Notes under the pieces: model-generated
What the model was told of the DNA's origin: nothing
Seen by the model: the letters and a program-made list of their open reading frames with translations, nothing else
Databases searched by the model: none
Shown: positions 45,499 to 53,411 of the stretch, piece after piece
Position numbering within the stretch: the stretch's first letter is position 1
How the letters are laid out: every line of letters begins with the position of its first letter
DNA from: RBG-16-66-20 sp040752005
GTDB taxonomy: Bacteria; Pseudomonadota; Gammaproteobacteria; Burkholderiales; SG8-39
Direction of reading: 5' to 3'
Length of the DNA stretch: 64,000 bases
Assembly (NCBI GenBank): GCA_040752005.1
Contig: JBFMFX010000024.1
Coordinates: 1 to 64,000 of the forward strand
Program-made: the position numbers and the translations under genes

Positions 45499-46314
45499 AT
45501 GAATCGCACCCTCGACCTGGCGGTCGCGGACCGCATCGCGACCGTGACGCTCGACCGGCCGGCGACGCGCAACGCGATGTCGGCCGAACTGATGCAAGAG
45601 ATGATCGCCTGCGCCGCCGCACTTGCGGCGCGCGCGGACGTGGATGCGGTGATCGTGCGCGGCGCAGGCGGATGCTTCTCGGCCGGCGCCGACCTGAAGG
45701 ACGCGCGCCGCTGGGCCGACGGCGACGCGCCGCTCGCCGAGCGCCGGCTGATCGCTTCGCTCGGCTACCGCATGGCGCGCGCCTGGGAAGAGCTGCCGCA
45801 GGTGACGATCGCGGCGATCGAGGGCTATGCCATCGGCGGCGGCCTCGCGCTCGCCCTCGCCCTCGACTGGCGGGTGATCGCACGCGACGCTTACGTGTGG
45901 CTGCCGGAGATCGCGCTCGGCATCCCGCTCACCTGGGGTACGCTGCCGCGGCTGGTCAACCTCGCCGGACCGGCAAACGCCAAGCGCCTGGCGATGCTGT
46001 GCGAGCGCGTGCCGGCACGCGCGGCGCTCGCCTTCGGCATCGTGGACTGGCTTGCGCCGCCGGGGCGCGCCACTGCGCAGGCCCGCCGCATCGCGGCGCG
46101 GGCGCTCGCGCTGCCGCAGACCTCGCTGCGCATGACCAAGGAAAGTATTCACGCCTATAGCACGATCGGCGCCCACGCCGCTTCGCACATGGCGCACGAT
46201 CAGGTGCAGCTCGCGGCAGCGAGCGCCGAGGCGCGCGCGGCGCGCGAGGCGTTTCTTCTCAGGGCGAAGAAGGCCGCCACTCGGGCACGATCCCGGGTTC
46301 GTCCGGCCCGCTAG
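45499..46314 (+). CDS. Enoyl-CoA hydratase/isomerase family protein
   Basis: The 271-residue crotonase-fold protein has GCFSAGADLKDARRW (oxyanion loop), EGYAIGGGLALALALDW and WLPEIALGIPLTWGTLPRL. In classical hydratases the second block reads GGGxE with a catalytic Glu; here that position is Ala, while the second Glu (LPEI) is kept. This argues against a standard hydratase and for an isomerase or other crotonase reaction. The last residues (RARSRVRPAR) lie in a 56-base overlap with convergent tilS and may be an extension of the ancestral end. Confidence 0.85.
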   Translation: MNRTLDLAVADRIATVTLDRPATRNAMSAELMQEMIACAAALAARADVDAVIVRGAGGCFSAGADLKDARRWADGDAPLAERRLIASLGYRMARAWEELPQVTIAAIEGYAIGGGLALALALDWRVIARDAYVWLPEIALGIPLTWGTLPRLVNLAGPANAKRLAMLCERVPARAALAFGIVDWLAPPGRATAQARRIAARALALPQTSLRMTKESIHAYSTIGAHAASHMAHDQVQLAAASAEARAAREAFLLRAKKAATRARSRVRPAR

Positions 46315-47515
46315 CGTACGCGACGTCCACGCCCAGCCCCGGCGCCCAGACCAGATCCGGCCCCGAGAACAATAGCGGCAGACGGGCGCGCTCCCACGGC
46401 GGTACGCCCGCCTCCTGGAACAGGTTCTTCAGCGTGCGCCGCGGACGACGGGGGTCGGGCTGCAGGCGCTCGCCGCCGGCTCGCACTCGGACGGTGAGCC
46501 CGGCCGCGAGGCGCCGCAGGCTGATGCCCGCTCCGCGCACGCGGCGAAAGCGCAGCTCGCCGCCCAACGCCGGCAGCCGCAGGCGCGGCTCACCCTGCCA
46601 GTGAAGCGGCGTGAACGGCTGTGACGCCGCTGCCGCGTCGCGCTCGACGGTGACGCGGCCGCGGTAACGGCGCACGAGCGCGCCGTCGTGGCGGATCTGC
46701 GCGCGCGAGCCCGGCCCGGCGAGCTGCTTGAGCATCTCGGCGAGCTTCGCCTCGCTCGGCGCGCGCAGGCCGTGCGCGGCAAGAAATTCGCGCAGCAGCA
46801 GCCGCGCATCCAGCCGCGCCGCGGCGAAGTGCCGCGCCGCGCGCGCGAGATTCTCCCGCCAGCGCGGGAAACGCTCGGCCAGCAGCGGCCCGACGCGCCG
46901 GCGCAGGAAGTTGCGCGTCAGGGATTCGTTCGCGTTCGACTCGTCCTCGACCCAGGCGAGACCGTGCGCGCGCGCGTAGGCGAGGATCGTCTCGCGCGGC
47001 ACCGCGAGCAGCGGCCGCAGCAGAAGCTTCCCGTCCAGCCGGCCCACGGCGGGCATCGCCGCCGCGCCCTCCAGCCCCGCGCCGCGCAGCAGATTGAGCA
47101 GCACCGTCTCGGCCTGGTCGTCCAGCTGGTGCCCGAGCGCGATCGCGTCGGCCCGCAGCCGCGCGAACACGGCCCGGCGCTGCTCGCGCGCCTCGGCCTC
47201 CAGCCCGCGGCGGCTGCGCCGCACCGCGACGCGGCGCGCGGCGAACGGCGCGCCGAGCGCGCGGCAAAAGCGCGCGCAGGCGCGCCGCCAGGCGTCCGCG
47301 TGCGGCGACAGGCCGTGGTGAACGTGGATCGCCGAGAGCGTATAGCCGAATTCCGGCGCGAGCCGGTGCAGCGCGTGCAGCAGCACCGTCGAGTCCACGC
47401 CGCCGGAGAACCCGGCGGCGATGCGCCTGCCGCGCAGATCCAGGCCGCCGAGCGCCGCGCGCACGGCGGCGAGCACCGCCTCGTCAGCGCTGGGCGGCTT
47501 CCTTGAAGCGCCCAT
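46259..47515 (-). CDS. tilS: tRNA(Ile)-lysidine synthase TilS
   Basis: TilS converts C34 of the CAU anticodon to lysidine so that tRNA-Ile2 reads AUA. The 418-residue protein has the PP-loop AAGFSGGVDSTVLLHALHRL, HVHHGLSPHADAWRR, ALGHQLDDQAETVLLNLLRG and the C-terminal TilS domains (GERLQPDPRRPRRTLKNLFQ). ATG 47515 lies 32 bases inside accA; an in-frame GTG about 12 codons later is an alternative. The alkA-accA-tilS group is common in betaproteobacteria. Confidence 0.95.
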   Translation of the reverse strand: MGASRKPPSADEAVLAAVRAALGGLDLRGRRIAAGFSGGVDSTVLLHALHRLAPEFGYTLSAIHVHHGLSPHADAWRRACARFCRALGAPFAARRVAVRRSRRGLEAEAREQRRAVFARLRADAIALGHQLDDQAETVLLNLLRGAGLEGAAAMPAVGRLDGKLLLRPLLAVPRETILAYARAHGLAWVEDESNANESLTRNFLRRRVGPLLAERFPRWRENLARAARHFAAARLDARLLLREFLAAHGLRAPSEAKLAEMLKQLAGPGSRAQIRHDGALVRRYRGRVTVERDAAAASQPFTPLHWQGEPRLRLPALGGELRFRRVRGAGISLRRLAAGLTVRVRAGGERLQPDPRRPRRTLKNLFQEAGVPPWERARLPLLFSGPDLVWAPGLGVDVAYASGPDEPGIVPEWRPSSP

Positions 47516-48452
47516 GGCTCATGAGGCGCTCCAGGCGGCTCTCGACCAGCTCCTTCGGTTTCCTGTCCTTGAGCTGGCGCCAAGCCTCGACGAGCGCTTT
47601 CTTCAGCGCCGCCCCCGCCGCCTGCGGATCGCGGTGCGCGCCGCCGAGCGGCTCCGGAACGATCTTGTCCACCAGTCCGAGCGTCTTCAGGCGCGCGGCG
47701 GTGATGCCCAGCGTCTCGGCCGCCTCCGGCGCCTTGTCGGCGCTTTTCCACAGGATCGAGGCGCAGCCCTCGGGCGAGATCACCGAGTACATCGCGTACT
47801 GCATCATCAATACGACGTCGCCGACCGCGATGGCGAGCGCCCCGCCCGAGCCGCCCTCGCCGATCACGGTGACGATGATCGGGGTGCGCAGCGAGGCCAT
47901 CACGTAGAGGTTGCCGCCGATCGCCTCGGACTGGCCGCGCTCCTCGGCGTCCACGCCCGGGTACGCGCCGGGCGTGTCCACAAAGGTGAACACCGGCAGG
48001 CCAAACTTCTCGGCGAGCTTCATGAGGCGCCGCGCCTTGCGGTAGCCCTCGGGCCGCGGCATGCCGAAATTGCGCAGGATCTTTTCCTTCGTGTCGCGCC
48101 CCTTCTGGTGCCCGATGATCACGCACGGCTCGCCGTCGAAGCGGGCCAGCCCTCCCACGATCGAGGCGTCGTCGCCGAACGCGCGATCGCCGTGCAGCTC
48201 CTCGAAGTGGGTGAACAGCATCGGCACGTAATCAAGGAAATACGGCCGCTGCGGATGGCGCGCGACCTGGGTCACCTGCCACGGCGTGAGCCGAGCGTAG
48301 ATCTCCCTGGTCAGCGCCTGGCTCTTCTTCGTCAGTCGCTGGATTTCCTCGGAGATGTCCACGGCCGAGTCGTCCTGCACGTAGCGCAGTTCCTCGATGC
48401 GCGCCTCCAGCTCGGCGATCGGCTGTTCGAAGTCGAGGAACGTCGTCTTCAC
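47484..48452 (-). CDS. accA: Acetyl-CoA carboxylase carboxyltransferase alpha subunit
   Basis: AccA pairs with AccD (20 kb) to carboxylate acetyl-CoA. The 322-residue protein starts MKTTFLDFEQPIAELEARIE and contains LTPWQVTQVARHPQRPYFLD, GHQKGRDTKEKILRNFGMPR, VDTPGAYPGVDAEERGQSEA and EGGSGGALAIAVGDVVLM. Length and motifs are normal. The upstream neighbour is a broken diguanylate cyclase. Confidence 0.97.
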   Translation of the reverse strand: MKTTFLDFEQPIAELEARIEELRYVQDDSAVDISEEIQRLTKKSQALTREIYARLTPWQVTQVARHPQRPYFLDYVPMLFTHFEELHGDRAFGDDASIVGGLARFDGEPCVIIGHQKGRDTKEKILRNFGMPRPEGYRKARRLMKLAEKFGLPVFTFVDTPGAYPGVDAEERGQSEAIGGNLYVMASLRTPIIVTVIGEGGSGGALAIAVGDVVLMMQYAMYSVISPEGCASILWKSADKAPEAAETLGITAARLKTLGLVDKIVPEPLGGAHRDPQAAGAALKKALVEAWRQLKDRKPKELVESRLERLMSHGRFKEAAQR

Positions 48453-48462
48453 CGCGCGGATT

Positions 48463-48829
48463 CTAAGCCACCGCCACGACGCGATCGCGGCCCTGCGCCT
48501 TGCCCTCGTAGAGGGCGCGGTCGGCGCGCGCGAGCGTCTCGCGCGGCGTCTCCCCCGGCGTGGCGCGCGCGACGCCGATCGTCACCGTGAGGCGCCAGCC
48601 CGCCGGCAACCCCGGCGCCGGCTGCGCGGCGAGCGTAATGAGCGCCAGCGCGAGCAGCCGCCGCGTCGGCAAGGCCGGGCGCCACGTCGGCAAGCAGCAC
48701 GAACGGCAGGAGCACGGAGCTGGCAGCGCCCACGAAAAAGCGGCGCATTCGCAGCGCCTGGCGCCTGTCTTGCGGCACGAGCGCCCAGCTCCTGCCCGCC
48801 CGCCGCACCGGGCGGTCCTCGTACCCCAT
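48463..48829 (-). pseudogene. Collapsed diguanylate cyclase (GGDEF) gene
   Basis: The start is intact: GAGGAGGG, then ATG at 48829, then a basic N-terminus and a hydrophobic segment (RRFFVGAASSVLLPFVLLAD) like the beginning of a membrane diguanylate cyclase. The frame then changes near 48675. The other frame encodes the end of a GGDEF domain: LTVTIGVARATPGE, then LARADRALYEGKAQGRDRVV, stop at 48463. The GGDEF signature and most of the protein are missing. A large internal deletion plus a one-base shift in a GCGGCGGCT run explains this. It cannot make c-di-GMP. Confidence 0.75.
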
Positions 48830-48853
48830 CTGCCCTCCTCCCCGAGGGATGCG

Positions 48854-49471
48854 TCAATATTCTACGGGCAGGGGGTCGAGCGAGCGCCAGAGGTACCAGG
48901 TCGCCACCGAGCGCCACGGCGTCCAGCCTTCGCCCAGCCGGCGCATGCGCGCAACCGACACCTTGCGGCCGCCGAAATAGTGCAGGCGGATCGCGCGCTG
49001 CAGGCCGAGGTCGTCCAGCGGAAGGACGTCCGGCCGCAACAGATTGAAGATGAGGAACATCTCCGCGGTCCAGCGACCGATGCCGCGCACCCGGGTCAGT
49101 TCCGCGATCACCTCCTCGTCGGTCATCTGCGGCCAGCGCGCGACGTGGATCGAGCCGTCGGCGAAATGCCGTGCGAGGTCGGCGATGTATTCCACCTTGC
49201 GCGCCGAAAGGCCGCAGGCGCGCAGCGCGTCGCGACGCACGCCGAGCACGCGCTCGGGCGAGATCTCGCCGACCCTGGCGAGGACGCGGTCCCAGACGCT
49301 CTGCGCCGCCTTCACCGAGATCTGCTGGCCGACGATCGCGCGCGCGAGCGTCGCGAAAGGCTCGCCGCGCCTGGCGAGCGCCGCGCCCGGGTGGCGGCGG
49401 ATGATCGCGCCGAGCACGGGGTCGCGGCGCGCGAGCGCGCGCCGCGCGCGCGGCCAGAATTCCGGGATCAT
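48854..49471 (-). CDS. DNA-3-methyladenine glycosylase II (AlkA-like, HhH-GPD)
   Basis: This base-excision enzyme removes alkylated purines. The 205-residue protein has ATLARAIVGQQISVKAAQSV, the helix-hairpin-helix VRGIGRWTAEMFLIF and the catalytic Asp in VLPLDDLGLQRAI. It lacks the N-terminal domain of E. coli AlkA, like other short homologues in this group. It starts within the stop of the upstream DUF6352-like gene (ATGA). Confidence 0.92.
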   Translation of the reverse strand: MIPEFWPRARRALARRDPVLGAIIRRHPGAALARRGEPFATLARAIVGQQISVKAAQSVWDRVLARVGEISPERVLGVRRDALRACGLSARKVEYIADLARHFADGSIHVARWPQMTDEEVIAELTRVRGIGRWTAEMFLIFNLLRPDVLPLDDLGLQRAIRLHYFGGRKVSVARMRRLGEGWTPWRSVATWYLWRSLDPLPVEY

Positions 49472-50490
49472 GAGCGCGCCGCGAGCGGCAGGTTGACAAG
49501 CAGGTTCTGCGGCTTCATTCGCACCACATCCTCGGCGTCGGAGGCGAGCGCCGCATACACCGGTCGGCCGGCGAGTTCAGCGCGCATCGCTGCGGGATCG
49601 GCGAAGTCCAGACGAAAGAGCGCGAGCAGGCGCCGCATCCGTCCGGCCTCGACCTCGACGCCGTGCCAGAGGTCGTTGAGGATCGCGGTGGACTCGGCAT
49701 CCAGCCCGACGTGCCAGACCCAGCGCGGTTCCTCGATGCGCGCAAGCGGCGTCACCGCCACCGCGACGCCGAGGAAATGCGCCACCCAGCGCTCGATTAC
49801 CCGCGCAAGCGCCGCAAGCGCCGGCCGGCCGTAGTTGAGGCTGATCGCGGTGTCGTGTCGGGAATGGCGATCCCAGTACAGCGCCGCATTGGCGCGGTCG
49901 AGCACCTCCAGTTGCGCCGCCGCCAGCGTTCCCTGCGTCTCGACGATCAGCCGCCCGAGGCTGCCGTAGCGCATGCCGGAGGCGTGCATCTGCACCGTCT
50001 CCAGGTCCGCGAGCAGGATCTCGCCGTCCTTCACCGCCGCCTTCTGCTCGCGATAGAAAAGCTCGCCAGCCCGCAGCATGAGCGGATCGCCGCAGTCGGC
50101 AAGGATGCTGCGCAGGATGACGTGCGCCATCTGGTCCACGAAGAGCGGCGGGATGTCCACCTTCTCGCCGGCGAACAGCGTCGCGTAGCATCCCTGCAGC
50201 GTTCCGGCGGCGAGCAGCCGCTCGCGAAAGCGCAGCATCACGCGCCAGTTGTCGCGCGCGTCCGGGTCCGCGATCGTGGCGATCTCGGCCTCGGCCACCG
50301 GCCGGCGCGGATCGAGCATGAGCGCCTCGTGCAGCGAGCGTTCCGCGGCGCACGATTCCTCGACCGGGCGCAGCTCCGGCCGCAGGTAGTAGGCGCGCAG
50401 GAAATCGTCGGTGACCGACAGGCGCCCGGCGGCGTCGCGCTCAAGAAGATGGTAGCCGCTCGACTGCCAGAAGTCCGGCATATGAGGCAC
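49468..50490 (-). CDS. DUF6352-like family protein of unknown function
   Basis: The 340-residue cytosolic protein begins MPHMPDFWQSSGYHLLERDA and has no signal peptide or membrane segment. It resembles conserved betaproteobacterial proteins of the DUF6352 type, from memory of the N-terminal pattern (DFWxSSGYxLLERD, FLRAYxxRPEL, EESCAAER). No catalytic motif is obvious. The stop overlaps the alkA-like start, so the two are probably co-translated. I do not assign a function. Confidence 0.8.
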   Translation of the reverse strand: MPHMPDFWQSSGYHLLERDAAGRLSVTDDFLRAYYLRPELRPVEESCAAERSLHEALMLDPRRPVAEAEIATIADPDARDNWRVMLRFRERLLAAGTLQGCYATLFAGEKVDIPPLFVDQMAHVILRSILADCGDPLMLRAGELFYREQKAAVKDGEILLADLETVQMHASGMRYGSLGRLIVETQGTLAAAQLEVLDRANAALYWDRHSRHDTAISLNYGRPALAALARVIERWVAHFLGVAVAVTPLARIEEPRWVWHVGLDAESTAILNDLWHGVEVEAGRMRRLLALFRLDFADPAAMRAELAGRPVYAALASDAEDVVRMKPQNLLVNLPLAARS

Positions 50491-50517
50491 GCGGGCCGCC
50501 GGCGCGGGCGGCCGGCC

Positions 50518-51096
50518 TCAGGCGGGCGCCAGCATCAGGCGCGAATGCGCCGACACGTGCTGGCGCAGGAACTCCATCTGGTCAGCGAGGATCCTCCGGT
50601 TGGTGAGGATCAGGTACTCGGCTTTGTTCGGCACGTACGGGGCGTAGAGCAGCTCGATCCCCGCTTCCTCGGGTGTGCGGTTGCGCTTGAGGCTGTTGCA
50701 GTGCCGGCAGGCCGTGACGACGTTCATCCAGGTGTCGCGCCCGCCGCGCGACAGCGGCCGGATGTGGTCGCGCGTCAACCGGAAGTAGCTGAACACGCCG
50801 CCACAGTAGGCGCACATGTGACGGTCGCGGCGGAAAAGCTCCCGGTTGTTGAGCGGCGGCACCTGGTCGAACCCCTTGGCCGCGAGCGCCTTGCCGCGGA
50901 TCGCGATGATCGAATGCGCGGTGATGCTCGAGCGCCGTCCGGTGGCCCGCGACGTGCCCCCGTAGAACGTGAACGTCTGCTCGCCGAGCGTCCACGCCAC
51001 CAGATTCTTCGCGTAGTAGAAGCAGGCCTGCTGCCAGCTTATCCAGCGGTGCGGCACGCCGTGGCTGTCGAGCGAGAGGATGAGCGGTCGATCCAT
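50518..51096 (-). CDS. HNH endonuclease-family protein
   Basis: The 192-residue protein carries a compact HNH domain at about residues 90-145: CAYCGGVFSYF, RDHIRPLSRGGRDTWMNVV and ACRHCNSLKRNRTPEEAG. The two CxxC pairs bind structural zinc and the DH and N residues form the HNH site. Its N-terminus (LILSLDSHGVPHRWISWQQA) is typical of a widespread chromosomal group of small HNH proteins with no known partner. The actual substrate is unknown. It is downstream of HU on the same strand but behind a terminator. Confidence 0.88.
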   Translation of the reverse strand: MDRPLILSLDSHGVPHRWISWQQACFYYAKNLVAWTLGEQTFTFYGGTSRATGRRSSITAHSIIAIRGKALAAKGFDQVPPLNNRELFRRDRHMCAYCGGVFSYFRLTRDHIRPLSRGGRDTWMNVVTACRHCNSLKRNRTPEEAGIELLYAPYVPNKAEYLILTNRRILADQMEFLRQHVSAHSRLMLAPA

Positions 51097-51162
51097 GCGC
51101 CGCGGTCAGTCGTTGCGTATCGGAACGCATTCTGCCAACTCGCGTTGTGCTTTGCAATGCCG

Positions 51163-51202
51163 AGAAAAAACAAGGGGCTGCGAAGCGGACTTCGCAGCCC
51201 CT
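51163..51202 (-). terminator. Intrinsic terminator of the HU gene
   Basis: AGGGGCTGCGAAG and CTTCGCAGCCCCT form a perfect 13-base stem with a four-base loop. On the minus strand it is followed by TTGTTTTTTCTC. It lies 33 bases after the HU stop. Confidence 0.92.
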
Positions 51203-51234
51203 GGAAGGACGGCGGAACCTGTATCGGCCCCGGC

Positions 51235-51525
51235 CTAGCGGCCGGCGACCCGGTCCTTGAAAACCTGGCCGGCAGCGAAGGCCGGTACCGTCTTCGCCTG
51301 AATCCGGATTTCCTTGCCGTTCGCCGGGTTGCGCCCGGCGCGCGCCTTGCGCTTGCGCGGCATGAACGTGCCGAAGCCGACCACCGTGACGCGCTTGCCA
51401 CGCGCGACGTTGGCGACGATCGCATCGAACACCGCGTTGACCGCTTCTCCGGCGGCGAGCTTGCTCAGGTTGCCCGCGCGCGCCGCTGCCTGGACGAGTT
51501 CCGCCTTGGTGACGACCGTTCCCAT
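51235..51525 (-). CDS. DNA-binding protein HU
   Basis: HU is a nucleoid protein that bends DNA. The 96-residue protein has the family layout: TKAELVQAAARAGNLSKLAA helices, the beta-arm region VTVVGFGTFMPRKRKARAGR, then NPANGKEIRIQAKTVPAFAA and FKDRV. ATG 51525 is preceded by AAGGGAG. It is monocistronic, with a promoter at 51576-51604 and a strong terminator. Confidence 0.95.
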   Translation of the reverse strand: MGTVVTKAELVQAAARAGNLSKLAAGEAVNAVFDAIVANVARGKRVTVVGFGTFMPRKRKARAGRNPANGKEIRIQAKTVPAFAAGQVFKDRVAGR

Positions 51526-51575
51526 GCAGTCTCCCTTAGTGCTTCTCCGCTTGCGCGCTCCGAAGCGGAGCACGC

Positions 51576-51604
51576 ATCATAGCGACAACGATTTTCGAAC
51601 ACAA
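51576..51604 (-). promoter_or_regulatory. Predicted HU promoter with leader hairpin
   Basis: On the minus strand TTGTGT (51599-51604), 17 bases and TATGAT (51576-51581) form a sigma-70-like promoter. The leader between it and the ATG contains a hairpin (CTCCGCTT and AAGCGGAG, 51545-51570) just before the ribosome site, which could influence translation. The remaining A/T-richer DNA up to dctP shows nothing else I can name. Confidence 0.5.
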
Positions 51605-51814
51605 TCGTTGGCGCAAAAATTTTCCGATCCTGCGCGATCACCGGCAAGCGAATTTTTTCCTGCAGGCGCATCCCTTGCGTCGCGCGTCGCACCTTGCGCG
51701 GCAAAAATCCTTTCCACGTCGCTCGTTGCGCGAACAATCTTCGGTACGTGTTCAACGGCCGCCGTGCGCCCGCGCTGCTACACTAGCGGCTCCCTGAAGG
51801 AGGAGGAAACCGAC

Positions 51815-52846
51815 ATGAAAGCTCGTCTTGTCGCGCCCTGCGCGCTTGCCGCTGCAGCCGTCGCGATCGCCGCCGCGGCACCGGCTCAGGCGCAGATGAC
51901 GCTCACGTTCTCGACGTGGGTGCCGACCACGCATCACCTGAGCGTGTGGCAGGAGAACTGGACCAAGGAGGTGGAGAAGGCGACCGGCGGCCGCATCAAG
52001 TTCAACTACCTGCCGAAGCACCCGTCGGCCCCGCCCGGAACTTTCGACGCCGTGAGGGACGGGCTCATGGACCTGTCGTATGTGACCGCCAGCTATACGC
52101 CGGCGCGGCATGCGCTACCCGCGCTTGCGGAGCTGCCGGGGGCCGGGGCGAGCGCCGAGATCAACTCGGTCGCCTACAGCCGCATTTACTGGAAGTACCT
52201 GCACAAGGCAGGCGAGTACAACGGCGTGAAGCTCCTCGCCGTATGGACCCACGGCCCCGGGCACATGTTCAACACCAAGCGGCCGATCAACAGCTTGGCG
52301 GATTTGAAGGGCATGAAGATCCGCACCGGCGGCGGCATCGCCGAGAAGTTCGGCAACCTGCTCGGCGCCTCGGCGTTCGTCAAGCCCGCGCCGGAGTCCT
52401 ACGAGCTGCTCGCCTCCGGCGTCGCCGACGGCGTGTTCTTTCCGCTGGAGTCGGTGATCTCCTTCAAGCTCGACAAGGTGCTGAAGTACGCCACGATATT
52501 CCCCGGCGGCTTCTACAGCTCTTCATTCGGCTTCTTCATGAACCAGAATACCTGGAACAAGATCCCGAAGCAGGACCAGGAGATCATCGAGAAGCTGGCG
52601 GGCGAGGCGGCGGCCAGAAGCTGCGGCCAGTCCTGGGACCGGGCCGACCAGATCGGGTTGGAGGCGCTGAAGAAGGCGGCGGTCAAGATTGACACCGCAA
52701 GCCCCGCGTTCGTCGCCGAAGTGATGGCGCGCGCCAAGCAGCTCGAGGACGACTGGATCAAGGCCGCGAACGCCAAGGGCGTGGACGGCGCGAAGGTCCT
52801 CGCCGAATTCCGCGCAGAGCTGAAGCGGGTTGCCGCCGGCAAGTAA
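51815..52846 (+). CDS. TRAP transporter substrate-binding protein DctP
   Basis: This periplasmic solute receptor feeds the DctQ-DctM permease below. The 343-residue protein has a signal peptide (ALAAAAVAIAAAAPAQAQ) and the DctP fold: LTFSTWVPTTHHLSVWQENW, INSLADLKGMKIRTGGGIAE with the substrate-carboxylate Arg, and GVFFPLESVISFKLDKVLKY. The ligand is probably an organic acid; its identity is not readable. ATG 51815 follows AAGGAGGAGG. A possible weak extended -10 (TGC TACACT) lies just upstream. Confidence 0.93.
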   Translation: MKARLVAPCALAAAAVAIAAAAPAQAQMTLTFSTWVPTTHHLSVWQENWTKEVEKATGGRIKFNYLPKHPSAPPGTFDAVRDGLMDLSYVTASYTPARHALPALAELPGAGASAEINSVAYSRIYWKYLHKAGEYNGVKLLAVWTHGPGHMFNTKRPINSLADLKGMKIRTGGGIAEKFGNLLGASAFVKPAPESYELLASGVADGVFFPLESVISFKLDKVLKYATIFPGGFYSSSFGFFMNQNTWNKIPKQDQEIIEKLAGEAAARSCGQSWDRADQIGLEALKKAAVKIDTASPAFVAEVMARAKQLEDDWIKAANAKGVDGAKVLAEFRAELKRVAAGK

Positions 52847-52863
52847 CGCAAGCGACCGCAGCC

Positions 52864-52890
52864 GAGGGCGCGGCCGGCGGCCGCGCCCTC
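52864..52890 (+). terminator. Intergenic hairpin between dctP and dctQ
   Basis: GAGGGCGCGGCC and GGCCGCGCCCTC form a perfect 12-base stem with a three-base loop, followed by only TTCC. It probably attenuates transcription or protects the dctP mRNA 3' end, giving excess binding protein over permease. Confidence 0.55.
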
Positions 52891-52900
52891 TTCCGTTCCG

Positions 52901-53401
52901 ATGACCGAACCGCAACAGCGCTGGGAGCGGCGCGCCGACGCCGTGCTCGGCGTCGCCGCCTCCGTCATTCTCGTGTGCATGATGCTGCTCACGTTCGTGG
53001 ACGTGGTGGCGCGCTACCTCTTCAACTTTCCGCTGCGCGGCGGCTTCGAGGTGACCGAGCTGATGCTGCTGGTGCTCATCTTCGCCGGTCTGCCGCTCGT
53101 TTCGCACGCCGACGAGCACGTCACCATGGACTTCGTTGACCGGGTGCTGCCCGAGCGCGGCCGGCGTGTGCTGGCGCGGGCGGTCCATGCCGCCTGCGCC
53201 GCGGTGATGTTCTTCCTCACCTGGCAGATGTGGATCAAGGCGGGAAAGATCGCCGGCTACGGCGACACTACCGACGTGCTCAAGATCACGATCGGGCCGT
53301 TCGTCTATTTCATGGCGGCGATGATCCTGCTGACCGGGCTTGTGCACCTGTACAAGATGTTCGCTCCGGGCGCCGGGCGCGGCGCGCAGATCTCCGCCTG
53401 A
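52901..53401 (+). CDS. TRAP transporter small permease DctQ
   Basis: The 166-residue protein has four membrane segments (first VLGVAASVILVCMMLLTFVD) and the family motif VDVVARYLFNFPLRGGFEVT. It binds DctM to form the sodium-driven TRAP permease in the inner membrane. dctM begins 11 bases after its stop. Confidence 0.92.
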   Translation: MTEPQQRWERRADAVLGVAASVILVCMMLLTFVDVVARYLFNFPLRGGFEVTELMLLVLIFAGLPLVSHADEHVTMDFVDRVLPERGRRVLARAVHAACAAVMFFLTWQMWIKAGKIAGYGDTTDVLKITIGPFVYFMAAMILLTGLVHLYKMFAPGAGRGAQISA

Positions 53402-53411
53402 GGCCGCCGCC

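Noticed and set aside
50518..51525. HNH protein plus HU as part of a defence or phage module
   Set aside because: No partner nucleases, integrase or phage genes are nearby; both genes look like ordinary chromosomal members and are separated by a terminator.
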